From NCBI RefSeq assembly GCF_001431315.2, contig NZ_LKHV02000001.1, positions 682,001 to 746,000 of the forward strand: 64,000 nt of DNA, read 5' to 3'. The DNA comes from Candidatus Berkiella cookevillensis (GTDB lineage: Bacteria > Pseudomonadota > Gammaproteobacteria > Berkiellales > Berkiellaceae). Shown in pieces: positions 9,299 to 18,113 of this stretch. The stretch's first letter is position 1. Each line of letters opens with the position of its first letter. Under the pieces are notes generated by a model. The model did no database searches, was not told where the DNA came from, and was given only the letters and a program-made list of their open reading frames with translations. The translations under genes and the position numbers were made by a program.

Positions 9299-10888
9299 AT
9301 GAGTGCAGATACCTCAAAGTTTTTAGATAATGTTAACTTGCAAGATTTATCCAGAAGCTATTTGTTAGCATATTTAAAATCTAAAGGTATTGAACATCAA
9401 GGTGTTGAGCCTGTACAGGATAATCAGTGGAATTTTGGTGCCTTTGAAGAAGGGCATTTGATTAGAACAGACAATAATGCTCTTTTCATGGCATTTACGT
9501 GTCCTGAAATTACAGATGACCAAGCAGCGGTCTCGCAGCAATCAATTGGCAGCAACCTACAAGAGAGAATGTTAGATGTCGTTGCGTATCTTATTGCAAA
9601 TAAAATCAAAAAATTACCTGAAAAAAATATTGAACTTGGCTTTTATATAAATCATAACAATGGTCATTGGACTTCAATGTTGGCGAAGTTCTCAAGCCTT
9701 AATGAACAACAATATCAAGCCTTGTATGAAGCGTATCAACAACATAGCGAAAGCACTGGTGAAAACAAAACAGATAGTGGTGAAGAAAAAGAGCTGCGTG
9801 TTCGGGTTAATAATGTTAGGAATTTTATTTTAGAGCAGAAGCAAATATTGTTAAATCATCGTGACAAGGATACAAATGATGCCATCTTGTCTAATTGGGC
9901 TTTGCCACTAGATGCAAAGAGTATTCAATTACAGCATTTTGATTCATTGGGCACCAAAACAGGTTATCATGACACGGTTGAGGCTGCATGTGGTGATTTT
10001 ATATTGAATCACACGTCTGAAAAAGCAACGTTTGTTCGTGCTGAATCTAAAATTCAAAAGGGTATGACCTGTGGTGATTGGAGTGTTTATAATATATTTC
10101 GCCATGGCGTTTTGAAAAAGAAAGCCGAATTGCCCTCTTCACAGCAATTAAGAATGTTGGCAGAAAATACCTCTGTGGCAAATGCACATGAGATATTATT
10201 TAAGAATGAACCAAATGTAACAGAGGTTCCAGAAGACGAGCAAATTCGTATTCCGCACTTTGCTCTTCAGTATGAAGAAGATATAGAACCCTCTGAACCA
10301 GAGGATCAACCAGGTAGTCAAGCAGGTGATGATGAGCCTACATCAACGCCTGATAGTTCTATATCCTCAAAACCTGTGATTAATAACGCTCGTTTAAATC
10401 ATCGCTTCCCATGGACTTATGCTTTAAGTAAAACTGCCTTTATGGCTTTCATGATGTATGCAACGCATGTTGTTTTTCCGCTTGTGGTTGTGGGTTTTGC
10501 TGTGAGCGTATTTGCATTTGCTGCAATTGCTTTAACAAGTTACTTCTTGTTTGACGTAATGCTGCAAGGCTTTTTTGGTCAAATGAAATTGAATTTCCAA
10601 TTAAATAAAGAAGGTGTGCCGGTTAAGGAAAAGGCATCTCTTGCAGGTGGATGGGGTAAATTATTAGGCATAAATGCGCCATACCATCAAACTCTGCCAG
10701 AGTTAGAGCAGCATCTGTCAGAATTGTTGGCTTCTAAAGCAGATAAGCCTATGGATGCTAAAGAATTGGAGCAACATCTAAAGTTAACCCATACTTATGC
10801 CAGAAAGATGATGAATCAAAATCCTGAATTTTTCTATCCTGAAGATGTGAAGACGGTGAATGAAGCATCTTATAAGCTTCGTCCATAG
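9299..10888 (+). CDS. Clan CE cysteine protease-like protein with C-terminal membrane segments
   Basis: 529 aa. The N-terminal half has the ordered catalytic signature of clan CE (Ulp1/SENP, bacterial deubiquitinase and YopJ types). His123-Trp124 lie in YINHNNGHWTSM, Asp215 in HFDSLGTK, and Gln253 and Cys258 in QKGMTCGDWSVYNI, with the exact Q-x4-C-G spacing. Residues 295-345 are acidic and low-complexity. Two adjacent hydrophobic segments (about 375-420) then predict membrane anchoring, and a helical tail follows. GGAG sits 7 nt before the ATG. In intracellular bacteria such proteins usually remove ubiquitin or ubiquitin-like modifiers in the host. The U-box gene next door fits that theme. 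Substrate is unknown. Confidence 0.68.
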   Translation: MSADTSKFLDNVNLQDLSRSYLLAYLKSKGIEHQGVEPVQDNQWNFGAFEEGHLIRTDNNALFMAFTCPEITDDQAAVSQQSIGSNLQERMLDVVAYLIANKIKKLPEKNIELGFYINHNNGHWTSMLAKFSSLNEQQYQALYEAYQQHSESTGENKTDSGEEKELRVRVNNVRNFILEQKQILLNHRDKDTNDAILSNWALPLDAKSIQLQHFDSLGTKTGYHDTVEAACGDFILNHTSEKATFVRAESKIQKGMTCGDWSVYNIFRHGVLKKKAELPSSQQLRMLAENTSVANAHEILFKNEPNVTEVPEDEQIRIPHFALQYEEDIEPSEPEDQPGSQAGDDEPTSTPDSSISSKPVINNARLNHRFPWTYALSKTAFMAFMMYATHVVFPLVVVGFAVSVFAFAAIALTSYFLFDVMLQGFFGQMKLNFQLNKEGVPVKEKASLAGGWGKLLGINAPYHQTLPELEQHLSELLASKADKPMDAKELEQHLKLTHTYARKMMNQNPEFFYPEDVKTVNEASYKLRP

Positions 10889-10945
10889 TATTTACAATCT
10901 ATCGTTTGTTGCTAAGTTTATTTTTGCAGAATGTAAAAGCGAGTA

Positions 10946-11075
10946 GGGGGGGGGCGATGGCCTCTCCTTCCTACTACTTGATTCATTCATTTCAGTGTTC
11001 TTTTATCGATGAGCGGAGCGAATCAAAATACCTCTACCAAAATTGGGTAGAGGCAATAATGTTCGCTTTGCGAAC
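10946..11075. repeat. Poly-G tract and mosaic palindromic repeat
   Basis: A run of nine G (10946-10954) is followed by hairpins CCTCTACC/GGTAGAGG around AAAATT (11031-11053) and GTTCGC-TTT-GCGAAC (11061-11075). These are near copies of modules at 3140-3154 and 3256-3277. The site lies between convergent genes and may also terminate transcription. Confidence 0.65.
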
Positions 11076-11158
11076 GAAGAAAAAGACAGCTACTTACTAT
11101 GCATCAATACATATTAGAATAGCAGTTAAAGCTTAAATCTTGGTTCACAAATCTACTT

Positions 11159-12589
11159 TTATCTCCTAGGCTTTGCTTTTGGATAGCTGAAAAAGGCAGA
11201 ATAATCATCTATATCACTGTCTCTCTCTTCACTTTTCTCACTCTCTTCATATTCATCGCTCTCATCACTATAGTTGTTGGATATATTGTCAGAGAATTCA
11301 TCTGGCTCATCTTCTCGTTCATCCTCGTTGTTTAAAGACAAATTCATACTGATGAGTAGAGCAAAATCATTATCGTTGAGTGTAGATGATGTTGCTCGAG
11401 CAATGAACTCTGGTGCTAAAAGCGTTTGTTTTGCTTCTTCTGAGATATAAGTATCTAAAGCTTTTCTTACACTCAATTGATTGCTTAAGATAAAAGGCGC
11501 TAATGTCTGGAGCGAATCTTTTTCTTCCTGACTAGGTTCTGTTAATAGGGCACCATGTTCACTAAAGTTTAATTTATCCGCCATGAGTAAATTATTGATA
11601 GATTCTGAACTTAACCATTGCGCTAAAGGAATATCGGCGGTTAATAATTGCGCATAGCCCCAAGGATATTTTTCTAGATCGATAATACTGGCGAGTAGAC
11701 ACATCTCATGTTCACTTAAACCATCACCCTCCATAGGAAACATCAAGTTAATACGCCATTGTGCTCTTTCTTCTACATAGCCTTCACTTTCCACAGAGCT
11801 TTGGCGTGGTTTGAGATGATTTGCTGTGGCTCTATTTTTTTGCGTCTCGACAAGGGTACGGTGTTGTTTTACCAATGCAGATTTTTCTTTGCGTGATAAA
11901 TTTTCTACTTGGTTAATCCATTCTTGAGTTTTGTATTTTACAAGATTAGAAAATTCTTTCTGCTTTAATCGAGTTTTAAAAACATAGGCAGGATTATCTG
12001 CTTTTGCGGGATTGAGTGGAATCCATAAATCTTCTATATCGGTGATTAGCTCTTTGACACGTTGTGCGCTTGCAAGTAATTCAGAGGGGATCTTTTTATT
12101 TGTTGTTATTGGTGCTTTTAGGACTTCTTTTTTTAAAGCATTAATAATAAGCGAAAAAGCGCGTTTACTTGTGATACGAATTTTATCCAGCGTTTCTTGT
12201 ACAAGCGTTGCGTATTGATTTTTTTCCACAAAAGAAAGAGGTTTTCGCTGTTCAATGACATATGCTTTTTTCTGTGCTGTTGTCAGTGTTCTATAAAAAT
12301 AAATTTTTTGCCTAACAAGCCGTTTCACTCTGTTTTTGAATTCATTTTGCGTTTGAATACTAGTGGGAAATTGATTTTTCGCAGAATCTAATAATGTTTT
12401 TATTTTTTGTACACGGATTTGGATGGCTATTGGCACAGGTTTTGAGACAGCGCTTGTACCACCCAACACGGTCTGTCTTAGTGACTGGATTGTAAGCTGA
12501 AATGCAGCCCTTCCAGTGACAAGAAGTTTGTTTAGTAGCTTTGTAGCAGATTGATCAATGCGTTGTTTTTCTTCTAAGGTTAATGGCAT
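11159..12589 (-). CDS. Large helical protein with internal duplication, unknown function
   Basis: 476 aa, unrecognised. Residues about 15-120 and 130-250 are a diverged duplication. Each contains R.AF.L.I..L...VL, a Pro-containing linker, A/Q.RV..L, then a basic helix and an aromatic/basic end (YFYRTLTTAQKKAYVIEQ versus WINQVENLSRKEKSALVKQ). The first half is strongly basic. The last 60 residues are strongly acidic and Ser-rich (DEREDEPDEFSDN, ESEKSEERDSD), then PKAKPRR. No signal peptide or membrane segments. The charge asymmetry and repeat resemble translocated effectors of Legionellales, but no enzymatic motif is visible. Start ATG 12589 has only a weak ribosome site. Confidence 0.6.
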   Translation of the reverse strand: MPLTLEEKQRIDQSATKLLNKLLVTGRAAFQLTIQSLRQTVLGGTSAVSKPVPIAIQIRVQKIKTLLDSAKNQFPTSIQTQNEFKNRVKRLVRQKIYFYRTLTTAQKKAYVIEQRKPLSFVEKNQYATLVQETLDKIRITSKRAFSLIINALKKEVLKAPITTNKKIPSELLASAQRVKELITDIEDLWIPLNPAKADNPAYVFKTRLKQKEFSNLVKYKTQEWINQVENLSRKEKSALVKQHRTLVETQKNRATANHLKPRQSSVESEGYVEERAQWRINLMFPMEGDGLSEHEMCLLASIIDLEKYPWGYAQLLTADIPLAQWLSSESINNLLMADKLNFSEHGALLTEPSQEEKDSLQTLAPFILSNQLSVRKALDTYISEEAKQTLLAPEFIARATSSTLNDNDFALLISMNLSLNNEDEREDEPDEFSDNISNNYSDESDEYEESEKSEERDSDIDDYSAFFSYPKAKPRR

Positions 12590-12636
12590 AAGGACTCAGC
12601 TTTTTATCTTTATTATGTATACCCTTCACAGCTGAA

Positions 12637-12726
12637 TCTTCGGTGTTGTTGGCTTCGCATATCTCACAATAGTCATGTATTTTGTATACACTCCTATTGT
12701 TCGAATACTCGCCGCCTAACCGAAGA
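12637..12726. repeat. Nested inverted repeat in the gap before carbonic anhydrase
   Basis: The 280-bp gap 12590-12869 holds TCTTCGGT (12637-12644) paired with ACCGAAGA (12719-12726). Inside it, ACAATAG (12666-12672) pairs with CTATTGT (12694-12700). A cruciform or RNA stem of about 90 bp is possible. Nothing else is seen in the gap. Confidence 0.45.
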
Positions 12727-12869
12727 ATCATCTATTGTGGCTATATAACATGTGCTCTATACAAGAGGAGGTTTAGAGGACAAGTCGTTACTATTATTAG
12801 GTTTTGATTTTTTAACAGAGATTTGACATAAATCCAAGTACTCATTACAAAATAAAACGATTGTGCAGA

Positions 12870-13493
12870 CTATATAGAAGGGTGTTGCTCACTCAGTGGT
12901 TCATATTGTTGTGAACTGGGTGAATAGACAAAAATTTTGCCTTTTTTAATATCAAAAAACCATAGATGAATAGAGAGGGTTTTATTCTCCACTCTTTCTT
13001 TGATCCAAGGAAAAGTCAGACAGTTTTCATATGATGCGTTGAGCGCACGTTTTGAAAGCTCATCGATGTCTTGAGCATTTTTCTTGCTCTTTTTAATGAT
13101 AGAGACCCAGTTAGATATAAAATCATCTTGTTCTAAGGGAGCCTCATTGAATAGAGCTTGTATTCCACCGCATTGGCTGTGCCCTAATAAAATCAAATGC
13201 TGCACTTTAAGAAAGCAGATACCAAATTCTAAAGCAGCACTGGTACCATGGTGTCTGTCATCTTTTTCAAAAGGAGGAACAATATTGGCTACATTTCGAG
13301 TAACAAATAAATCACCCGGATCACATTGTAGAATCAAAGCAGGATCAACTCTAGAATCACAGCAGGCTACTACCATGGCTTGTGGTTGTTGACCGTTTTG
13401 AGATAGGTATCGCATGATGGAATTATCACCGATGGCGTATTTTTCTCTAAAGAGTTGATAACCTTCAATCAGTGTAAAAAACGTTTTTTCCAT
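12870..13493 (-). CDS. Beta-class carbonic anhydrase
   Basis: Cytosolic Zn enzyme interconverting CO2 and bicarbonate. 207 aa from the ATG at 13493. Zn ligands are visible: Cys and Asp in VVACCDSRVDP, His and Cys in LGHSQCGGIQAL. The family block DLFVTRNVAN is present. The open frame extends 50 codons upstream, but that stretch is not family-like. GGGA is 5 nt before this ATG and the protein starts at the usual place (MEKTFFTLIEGYQLFREKY). It is flanked by effector-like genes of unknown function and is not in an obvious operon. Confidence 0.94.
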   Translation of the reverse strand: MEKTFFTLIEGYQLFREKYAIGDNSIMRYLSQNGQQPQAMVVACCDSRVDPALILQCDPGDLFVTRNVANIVPPFEKDDRHHGTSAALEFGICFLKVQHLILLGHSQCGGIQALFNEAPLEQDDFISNWVSIIKKSKKNAQDIDELSKRALNASYENCLTFPWIKERVENKTLSIHLWFFDIKKGKIFVYSPSSQQYEPLSEQHPSI

Positions 13494-13691
13494 GCATATC
13501 CCAAAATGACTGTAATATTCAATTTTTATATCAAAAATCAAAGGGGAGAACCCATTTGATGGACTTGAAAACAATTGGATGAATGCTGGGTAGTCTAACC
13601 TAATTTGGATGAATTTCAAGAAGTTTCCATAGCAATTCGCCACAAAAATAAGCCAGTCAACTTTGTTTTGTGACGAATGAAAAGTAGAAAA

Positions 13692-14744
13692 CTATTTTTT
13701 TGTTACGCTTTTACGGGTTTTATGCACTGTATGGGTAGGGGTAGTGTTGTTGCTCACCCCAGTTTTTTTACCACCACCAAGCTGAAGGCGTTCAAAATGC
13801 GCTTCTAAAGAAGGCACGACAGTTTTGCTTTTAGTAGAAAGTACGCTCTTCATAGGATCAGATTCTTCGATAGTACTTGTTGGGATAGAGGATGGCATCT
13901 CGGAGGTGCTTTGCCTTTTAAGCTTTGGTAGAGATTGTTCTGTTTGTGCGCTGCTTGGTGTGTTGGGCATTGATCGTGATATAGGGCGTATCACTTCATG
14001 CTCCTCAATCAGTCCTTGATGAGGCGTACTGGGCTGCGAATGCGCATTGCGTATTGTAAACAGAAGGCGAGGACTGGGTATGAATTCAACTGGGCCGTGC
14101 CTTGGTGTCGCAAAAGCATTTCTTGCTTGCAAGATTTCTTTATAAATGTCACTTTCTCTGCCATGTATGGGGAGCATTCTAGATAAGCCTATACCGAGCT
14201 GTGCGTGTACTGTAGATCTGTCAATTAATAATTCTTGAATGAGTGTGGCGCAAAATTTCTGTAACGGAATGCTGGATAATCTTTCCTGTAATTTCTCATT
14301 ATCTTTATCAAGTTCAAAAAAAGAGAGCAAAAAAGGAGAGATAGCAACTTCTTCTGTTTCACCAGCATGTATTTTAATTATACTGGCAATGGCATTGGAA
14401 CATATTGTCTTTCTTGCTTGAATAGCCTCAGTTACAAATGGGAAAAGATATTCACTGCGGTAGTGTTCAAGTTCTGGACTATAAAAACTATTTCTACAAG
14501 TATTTTGAATGTCGGTTATACTTTGCCAGATCCAATAGGGGGTTTTGAAAAAAGAAATAATAGCTTCATTGACGTTGCGCAGCAATTCTGCAGCTAAAGA
14601 TTGATCACGATAAAAAGCTTCATTTTTTTCTATGCGACCTTCTTGTGCGGCAATTGCTAATGCACTAAGCCGACTTATTAACTCTACTTGAATAGCTTCT
14701 AACTCTTCTTTTTTTATTGTCATTTTTTCTTGGCTCCCTGACAT
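13692..14744 (-). CDS. Unknown protein with helical N-terminus and Ser/Pro/Thr-rich tail
   Basis: 350 aa, unrecognised. Residues 1-200 are helical with amphipathic segments (LEAIQVELISRLSALAIAAQ). Residues 225-350 are Ser/Thr/Pro-rich and probably disordered (SRSMPNTPSSAQTEQSLPK), ending in a basic THTVHKTRKSVTKK. No signal peptide or transmembrane span. An alternative ATG lies at 14723; neither has a well-spaced Shine-Dalgarno, so the start is uncertain. Composition and position among effector-like genes suggest a secreted substrate. No function can be assigned. Confidence 0.55.
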   Translation of the reverse strand: MSGSQEKMTIKKEELEAIQVELISRLSALAIAAQEGRIEKNEAFYRDQSLAAELLRNVNEAIISFFKTPYWIWQSITDIQNTCRNSFYSPELEHYRSEYLFPFVTEAIQARKTICSNAIASIIKIHAGETEEVAISPFLLSFFELDKDNEKLQERLSSIPLQKFCATLIQELLIDRSTVHAQLGIGLSRMLPIHGRESDIYKEILQARNAFATPRHGPVEFIPSPRLLFTIRNAHSQPSTPHQGLIEEHEVIRPISRSMPNTPSSAQTEQSLPKLKRQSTSEMPSSIPTSTIEESDPMKSVLSTKSKTVVPSLEAHFERLQLGGGKKTGVSNNTTPTHTVHKTRKSVTKK

Positions 14745-14828
14745 AAAATACTGTCTGCCTTAGCAGGAAACATAATTTCGTTATCAAGTAATACAGTAAA
14801 ATTCAGCATTTTGCAAATAGCTAGAGGC

Positions 14829-14868
14829 TAGCCTTTGACGATTCTCTATGAAGAAAAATCAAAGGCTA
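14829..14868 (-). terminator. Inverted repeat, terminator-like
   Basis: Perfect 10-bp arms TAGCCTTTGA (14829-14838) and TCAAAGGCTA (14859-14868) begin 9 bp after the permease stop on the minus strand. There is no clear U-run, so Rho-independent function is uncertain. Confidence 0.45.
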
Positions 14869-14877
14869 TATTATTGA

Positions 14878-16206
14878 TTAAGTATTAGGCGTCAGCTCTG
14901 TATTCAGCGTGCGATAGAGGGCATGCTTTCTTTGCAGCAGATACATGGGCAGACCCAATATCAAGAGAATGAGTGATAGCATAATCATTTTTATACCAGC
15001 AGCCCAAATGGAGAAAAATACAAAACATAAACTTCCTATACCAATTGCAATATGTTGTGCTTGTATTTTTTTATAAAATAATTTGAAAAATGCAAAAATG
15101 CATGCAGCATAAATTAATAAAATAAGTGTAATAGATACATCAATGATTAAGTTAAACTGACTGATCAGATCTTCTCTGAGAGAGAGTATCAACATTGGCA
15201 ATGTACAGGAAGCGGATATCAGAAGACTGATAACTGGAGTACCATTCTTGTCCGTTTTAGCAAAAAAGCTAGGGAAGAGTTTTTGGTCAGCAGCGCCTTG
15301 GGCAATTCTGCCGACAACCATTGTCCAACCATTAAATGAGCCTAAACAACAAATAATTGCTGCAATTGCAATCAAGGTAGTCCAGCTTCCACCAAATAAT
15401 AATCCAGCTAAATCAGCATAAGGTGCTTTAGAAACACTGAGTGGTTCTGCGCCTAGTAAATTAAGCATAACAAAGCTACCTAATAAATAGACTAAGAGTG
15501 CGAGGCCTGTACCACACAAGGTTGCAAAAGGAATGGTCTTAGTAGGATTTTTGATTTCTCCGCCAGTAACGGTGGCTGTTTCTAGCCCTACAAATGCCCA
15601 GATTGTTAAGAACATTGCACTTTTCAGCCCATCAAATTTCATCTCTGTGTCAGGTAAGCTAAAAGACAGCGTTGACCAATCTATGAAATAGAGTCCTGCA
15701 AGCGGAATGCAAACCAAAGGGATGAGCTTTAAGCTAGTCATGATAAACTCAAATTTACCAGCTATTTGAATGCCTAAGATATTAATCAATGTAATTACAC
15801 AAAGAATACCCAATTCTAGTGCTAAGATTTGAAAGCTGGAAAGATTGCCGAGCAAGGGGCCAATGTAACTTACCGCTGCAACAATTAAAGCGGCATTTGA
15901 AATCCAGGAGAGAACCCAATAGCCCCAAGCAACCCAGTAGCCATATTTTTGGCCAAAAGCTTCCGTCACAAAATGATGAGGACCACCGTTCTGTGGGTAA
16001 GATAAGCTCATTTGGGCGAAGATCCAGGCGAGCATCAGCGCGCCTAACCCGGTTAATAACCAGGCAATTAGGCTTAAGTTACCAAAAAGAGCAAGAGTGG
16101 CTGGCAGTAAAAATACCCCAGAACCAACGAGATTTCCGGTGACCAATGAAGTCGTTTGTAATATTCCTAATCTACGAGGCGCAGTAGGAGAAACGGCATG
16201 AGACAT
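14878..16206 (-). CDS. APC-family amino-acid permease/antiporter, AdiC-like
   Basis: Inner-membrane amino-acid transporter, 442 aa from the ATG at 16206 (AdiC is about 445), with 12 hydrophobic segments. The first helix carries NLVGSGVFLLP, the broken-helix GSG(V/I)F motif that binds the substrate backbone in AdiC/APC transporters. The frame extends 23 codons upstream to 16275, but that extension is not family-like. The ATG at 16206 has GGAG 10 nt upstream and yields the usual cytosolic N-terminus. Substrate is probably a basic or related amino acid by family; it cannot be fixed from sequence. It is monocistronic, with a hairpin after the stop. Confidence 0.88.
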   Translation of the reverse strand: MSHAVSPTAPRRLGILQTTSLVTGNLVGSGVFLLPATLALFGNLSLIAWLLTGLGALMLAWIFAQMSLSYPQNGGPHHFVTEAFGQKYGYWVAWGYWVLSWISNAALIVAAVSYIGPLLGNLSSFQILALELGILCVITLINILGIQIAGKFEFIMTSLKLIPLVCIPLAGLYFIDWSTLSFSLPDTEMKFDGLKSAMFLTIWAFVGLETATVTGGEIKNPTKTIPFATLCGTGLALLVYLLGSFVMLNLLGAEPLSVSKAPYADLAGLLFGGSWTTLIAIAAIICCLGSFNGWTMVVGRIAQGAADQKLFPSFFAKTDKNGTPVISLLISASCTLPMLILSLREDLISQFNLIIDVSITLILLIYAACIFAFFKLFYKKIQAQHIAIGIGSLCFVFFSIWAAGIKMIMLSLILLILGLPMYLLQRKHALYRTLNTELTPNT

Positions 16207-16299
16207 TAATGATATGCTCCAATTTAAATTTAGCGTCAAATGTAGAAGCCTTGAAGAAACTTCAAACTTCGTCATAAAAATAAAAAATTAGGTATATTA

Positions 16300-16410
16300 T
16301 ATGTGCGCCCTAGCGGGGCTTTCGAGGTGTAACAATGCGCTTAGCATAAGCTAAGGGAGCAAAGGCTAGAGGGGAGGCTAGCAATGTCATTGAGGTAGAT
16401 ATAATTCTCA
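16300..16410. other. Possible structured RNA or cis-element upstream of the permease
   Basis: This GC-richer island sits in an AT-rich gap between divergent genes. It contains CTTAGC-ATAA-GCTAAG, GCTAG-(8 nt)-CTAGC, and CCC-TAGC-GGG near its left end. The strand is undetermined. It matches no riboswitch or sRNA family that I recognise. Confidence 0.35.
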
Positions 16411-16481
16411 TAGAGCACTATTTAACATACAATCTGTGTCAGTGTATAGTAATTTTTCAAATTCAAAGATAATTGGTATGG

Positions 16482-16829
16482 ATGAAAATAGTGAATGACA
16501 TTATTGATTTTAATGAGTTAAAAGAAAAAATTAGATCTTTTGCAAAAATGAGGAATTGGGAGCCTTACCATAATCCTAAAAACTTACTGATGGCGCTTTC
16601 TGTGGAAGTGGCAGAGTTGGTAGAAATTTACCAATGGCTTTCTTCTACAGAGGCAGAGGTAGCGCATCACGATCTCCATAGAAAACAAGCCATTGGCGAG
16701 GAAATTGCGGATATATTGCTTTATTTGGTTTGTTTTGCAGATATGGTTAACATCGATCTAAAACAGGCTGTATTAGAAAAAATGGCCTTAAATGCGATTA
16801 AGTATCCCGCCAATGATAGGGTTGAATAA
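16482..16829 (+). CDS. MazG-like nucleotide pyrophosphohydrolase
   Basis: Small all-alpha NTP-PPase of the MazG/dCTPase superfamily, probably sanitising non-canonical or excess nucleotides. 115 aa, single domain. The metal-binding ExxE...ExxD pattern is visible as EVAELVEIYQWL followed by EEIADILLYLVCFAD. The family ending NAIKYP is also present. The ATG at 16482 is chosen over a TTG at 16473; neither has a strong Shine-Dalgarno. It is unrelated in orientation to the permease and lies 233 bp before the LysE exporter. Confidence 0.88.
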   Translation: MKIVNDIIDFNELKEKIRSFAKMRNWEPYHNPKNLLMALSVEVAELVEIYQWLSSTEAEVAHHDLHRKQAIGEEIADILLYLVCFADMVNIDLKQAVLEKMALNAIKYPANDRVE

Positions 16830-17062
16830 GTTACTCATGCAAATTAGCTATTCTATGTTAAAGCCTAGGATATCCATCGTATTTTTGTAGTCACACCTAA
16901 ATTTATGAGGAAAATATATTTTCACCTAGCTGTTGTATTTAATCTGGTATTTCTCTAAATTACCATCCGTCTAACTTTTCTATTCTTTCTAACTAGAAAA
17001 TAGCATAATTAGTCAAATTTAGAATGATTTTTGTACAAAAGTGGTTGTTTTAGGGGTAGTGC

Positions 17063-17692
17063 ATGTTGTTAGAGAAAATTGTTTTAGGTGTCACTTTAGC
17101 TGCTCCCATAGGCCCTGTATCTTTAGAAATGATCCGAAGAGGCCTGAACCATGGTTTCTTGAGTGCCTTTATTGTTCGTGTCGGGGGTGCGTTTGGTAAT
17201 ACGCTTTGCCTCATTATGGCAACCTTTGGTTTGAGTTTATTAACGCAATCTCCTGTCATTATGAATATTTGTGCGCTTTTGGGCGCTATGGTTCTCATTT
17301 ATTTAGGTATTAAATCTCTGCTTAAAACAAAAAACATTGATGTTAATTTTTCAGAAAAATCTGCTACACATTCCTATTTGAGTGGTTTGATGACAGGCTT
17401 TGTTGTTTCGATTGCCAATCCCATTGGCATTATGTTTTGGATCAGTATTTTTGCAGCAAGTTATCAGCCTGATGCTTATACAAGTCACGCAGTCAGTTTA
17501 TTTCAGAATTCAGCGATTATTTTAGGCGTCTTATTGTGGGGTGTATTGCTAAGTGGTTTGTTAGAGGTTGGAAAACGATTTTTTAGTAACCGCTTCATTA
17601 AACTCATTACTTTTAGTGCTGGATTAATGTTAGTTTATTTTGGTCTTAAATATGGGATTAGGGCCAGTAGTGCTTTATATGCAATGATGTAA
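17063..17692 (+). CDS. LysE/RhtB-family amino-acid exporter
   Basis: Inner-membrane exporter of amino acids or derivatives, 209 aa with about six hydrophobic helices. The N-terminal signature (LGVTLAAPIGPVSLEMIRRG) matches the LysE family motif around G-P-(G/V). GGGG at 17053-17056 lies 6 nt before the ATG. A long hairpin cluster follows the stop. The exported compound cannot be told from sequence. Confidence 0.9.
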   Translation: MLLEKIVLGVTLAAPIGPVSLEMIRRGLNHGFLSAFIVRVGGAFGNTLCLIMATFGLSLLTQSPVIMNICALLGAMVLIYLGIKSLLKTKNIDVNFSEKSATHSYLSGLMTGFVVSIANPIGIMFWISIFAASYQPDAYTSHAVSLFQNSAIILGVLLWGVLLSGLLEVGKRFFSNRFIKLITFSAGLMLVYFGLKYGIRASSALYAMM

Positions 17693-17745
17693 TCATATGC
17701 TTAGTAAGCATTTAATGAATTGCGGATGAGCATAGCGAATCACTT

Positions 17746-17864
17746 CTTTCTTTGTTATCAAAGAAAGAGGCACCTTTAGGTGCAGAGAAGGATTTTCAAA
17801 ATAGATATTCTAAAAAATCCATCTGCTCGCTAAAGCGAGCTTCTTCCCTTGATTTCAAGGGAAG
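17746..17864. repeat. Cluster of four consecutive perfect hairpins
   Basis: CTTTCTTTG-TTAT-CAAAGAAAG (17746-17767), GCACCT-TT-AGGTGC (17770-17783), GCTCGC-TAAA-GCGAGC (17825-17840) and CTTCCCTTG-ATTT-CAAGGGAAG (17843-17864) lie between the convergent lysE-like and cyd genes. They could act as a bidirectional terminator and are related in style to the repeats at 3.1 and 11.0 kb. Confidence 0.7.
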
Positions 17865-17924
17865 AAAATTATTCACTTTGTTCATGTTTTAACTGGCTGG
17901 TATTAGGTATATAACCCCTTTTTT

Positions 17925-18113
17925 TTATGGCAGTAAAAATTTAGCGATTGCTTTGAGTCCATAAACGAAAAGAGAAAATCCAACTAAGCTTGCAAGCCAT
18001 AAACCAATAAACCAAGCCCAAGCTGTTAGAGATGATTGGGCTTGAGAAGATTCTTTGGCGGGGCAACGCATCATTCGAATTTTAGCTGTGATGAAGCTAA
18101 TACATTTGTTCAT
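17925..18113 (-). CDS. Small single-span membrane protein of the cytochrome bd locus (DUF2474-like)
   Basis: 62 aa with one hydrophobic span (LTAWAWFIGLWLASLVGFSL) near the C-terminus, ending FLLP. Position directly after cydB, with a 17-bp overlap, and the W...W.ASL helix pattern match the short DUF2474/CydX-type subunits that accompany bd oxidases. It lacks the CydX start MWYFAW, so DUF2474 is the better guess. The start could instead be Met13/14 (18077/18074), which would remove the overlap; no strong Shine-Dalgarno decides it. Confidence 0.65.
   Translation of the reverse strand: MNKCISFITAKIRMMRCPAKESSQAQSSLTAWAWFIGLWLASLVGFSLFVYGLKAIAKFLLP

Noticed and set aside
16300..16410. SRP RNA, tmRNA or 6S RNA
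   Set aside because: The conserved GGAAG tetraloop region of 4.5S RNA and the tRNA-like domain of tmRNA are absent; the structure does not match 6S RNA.
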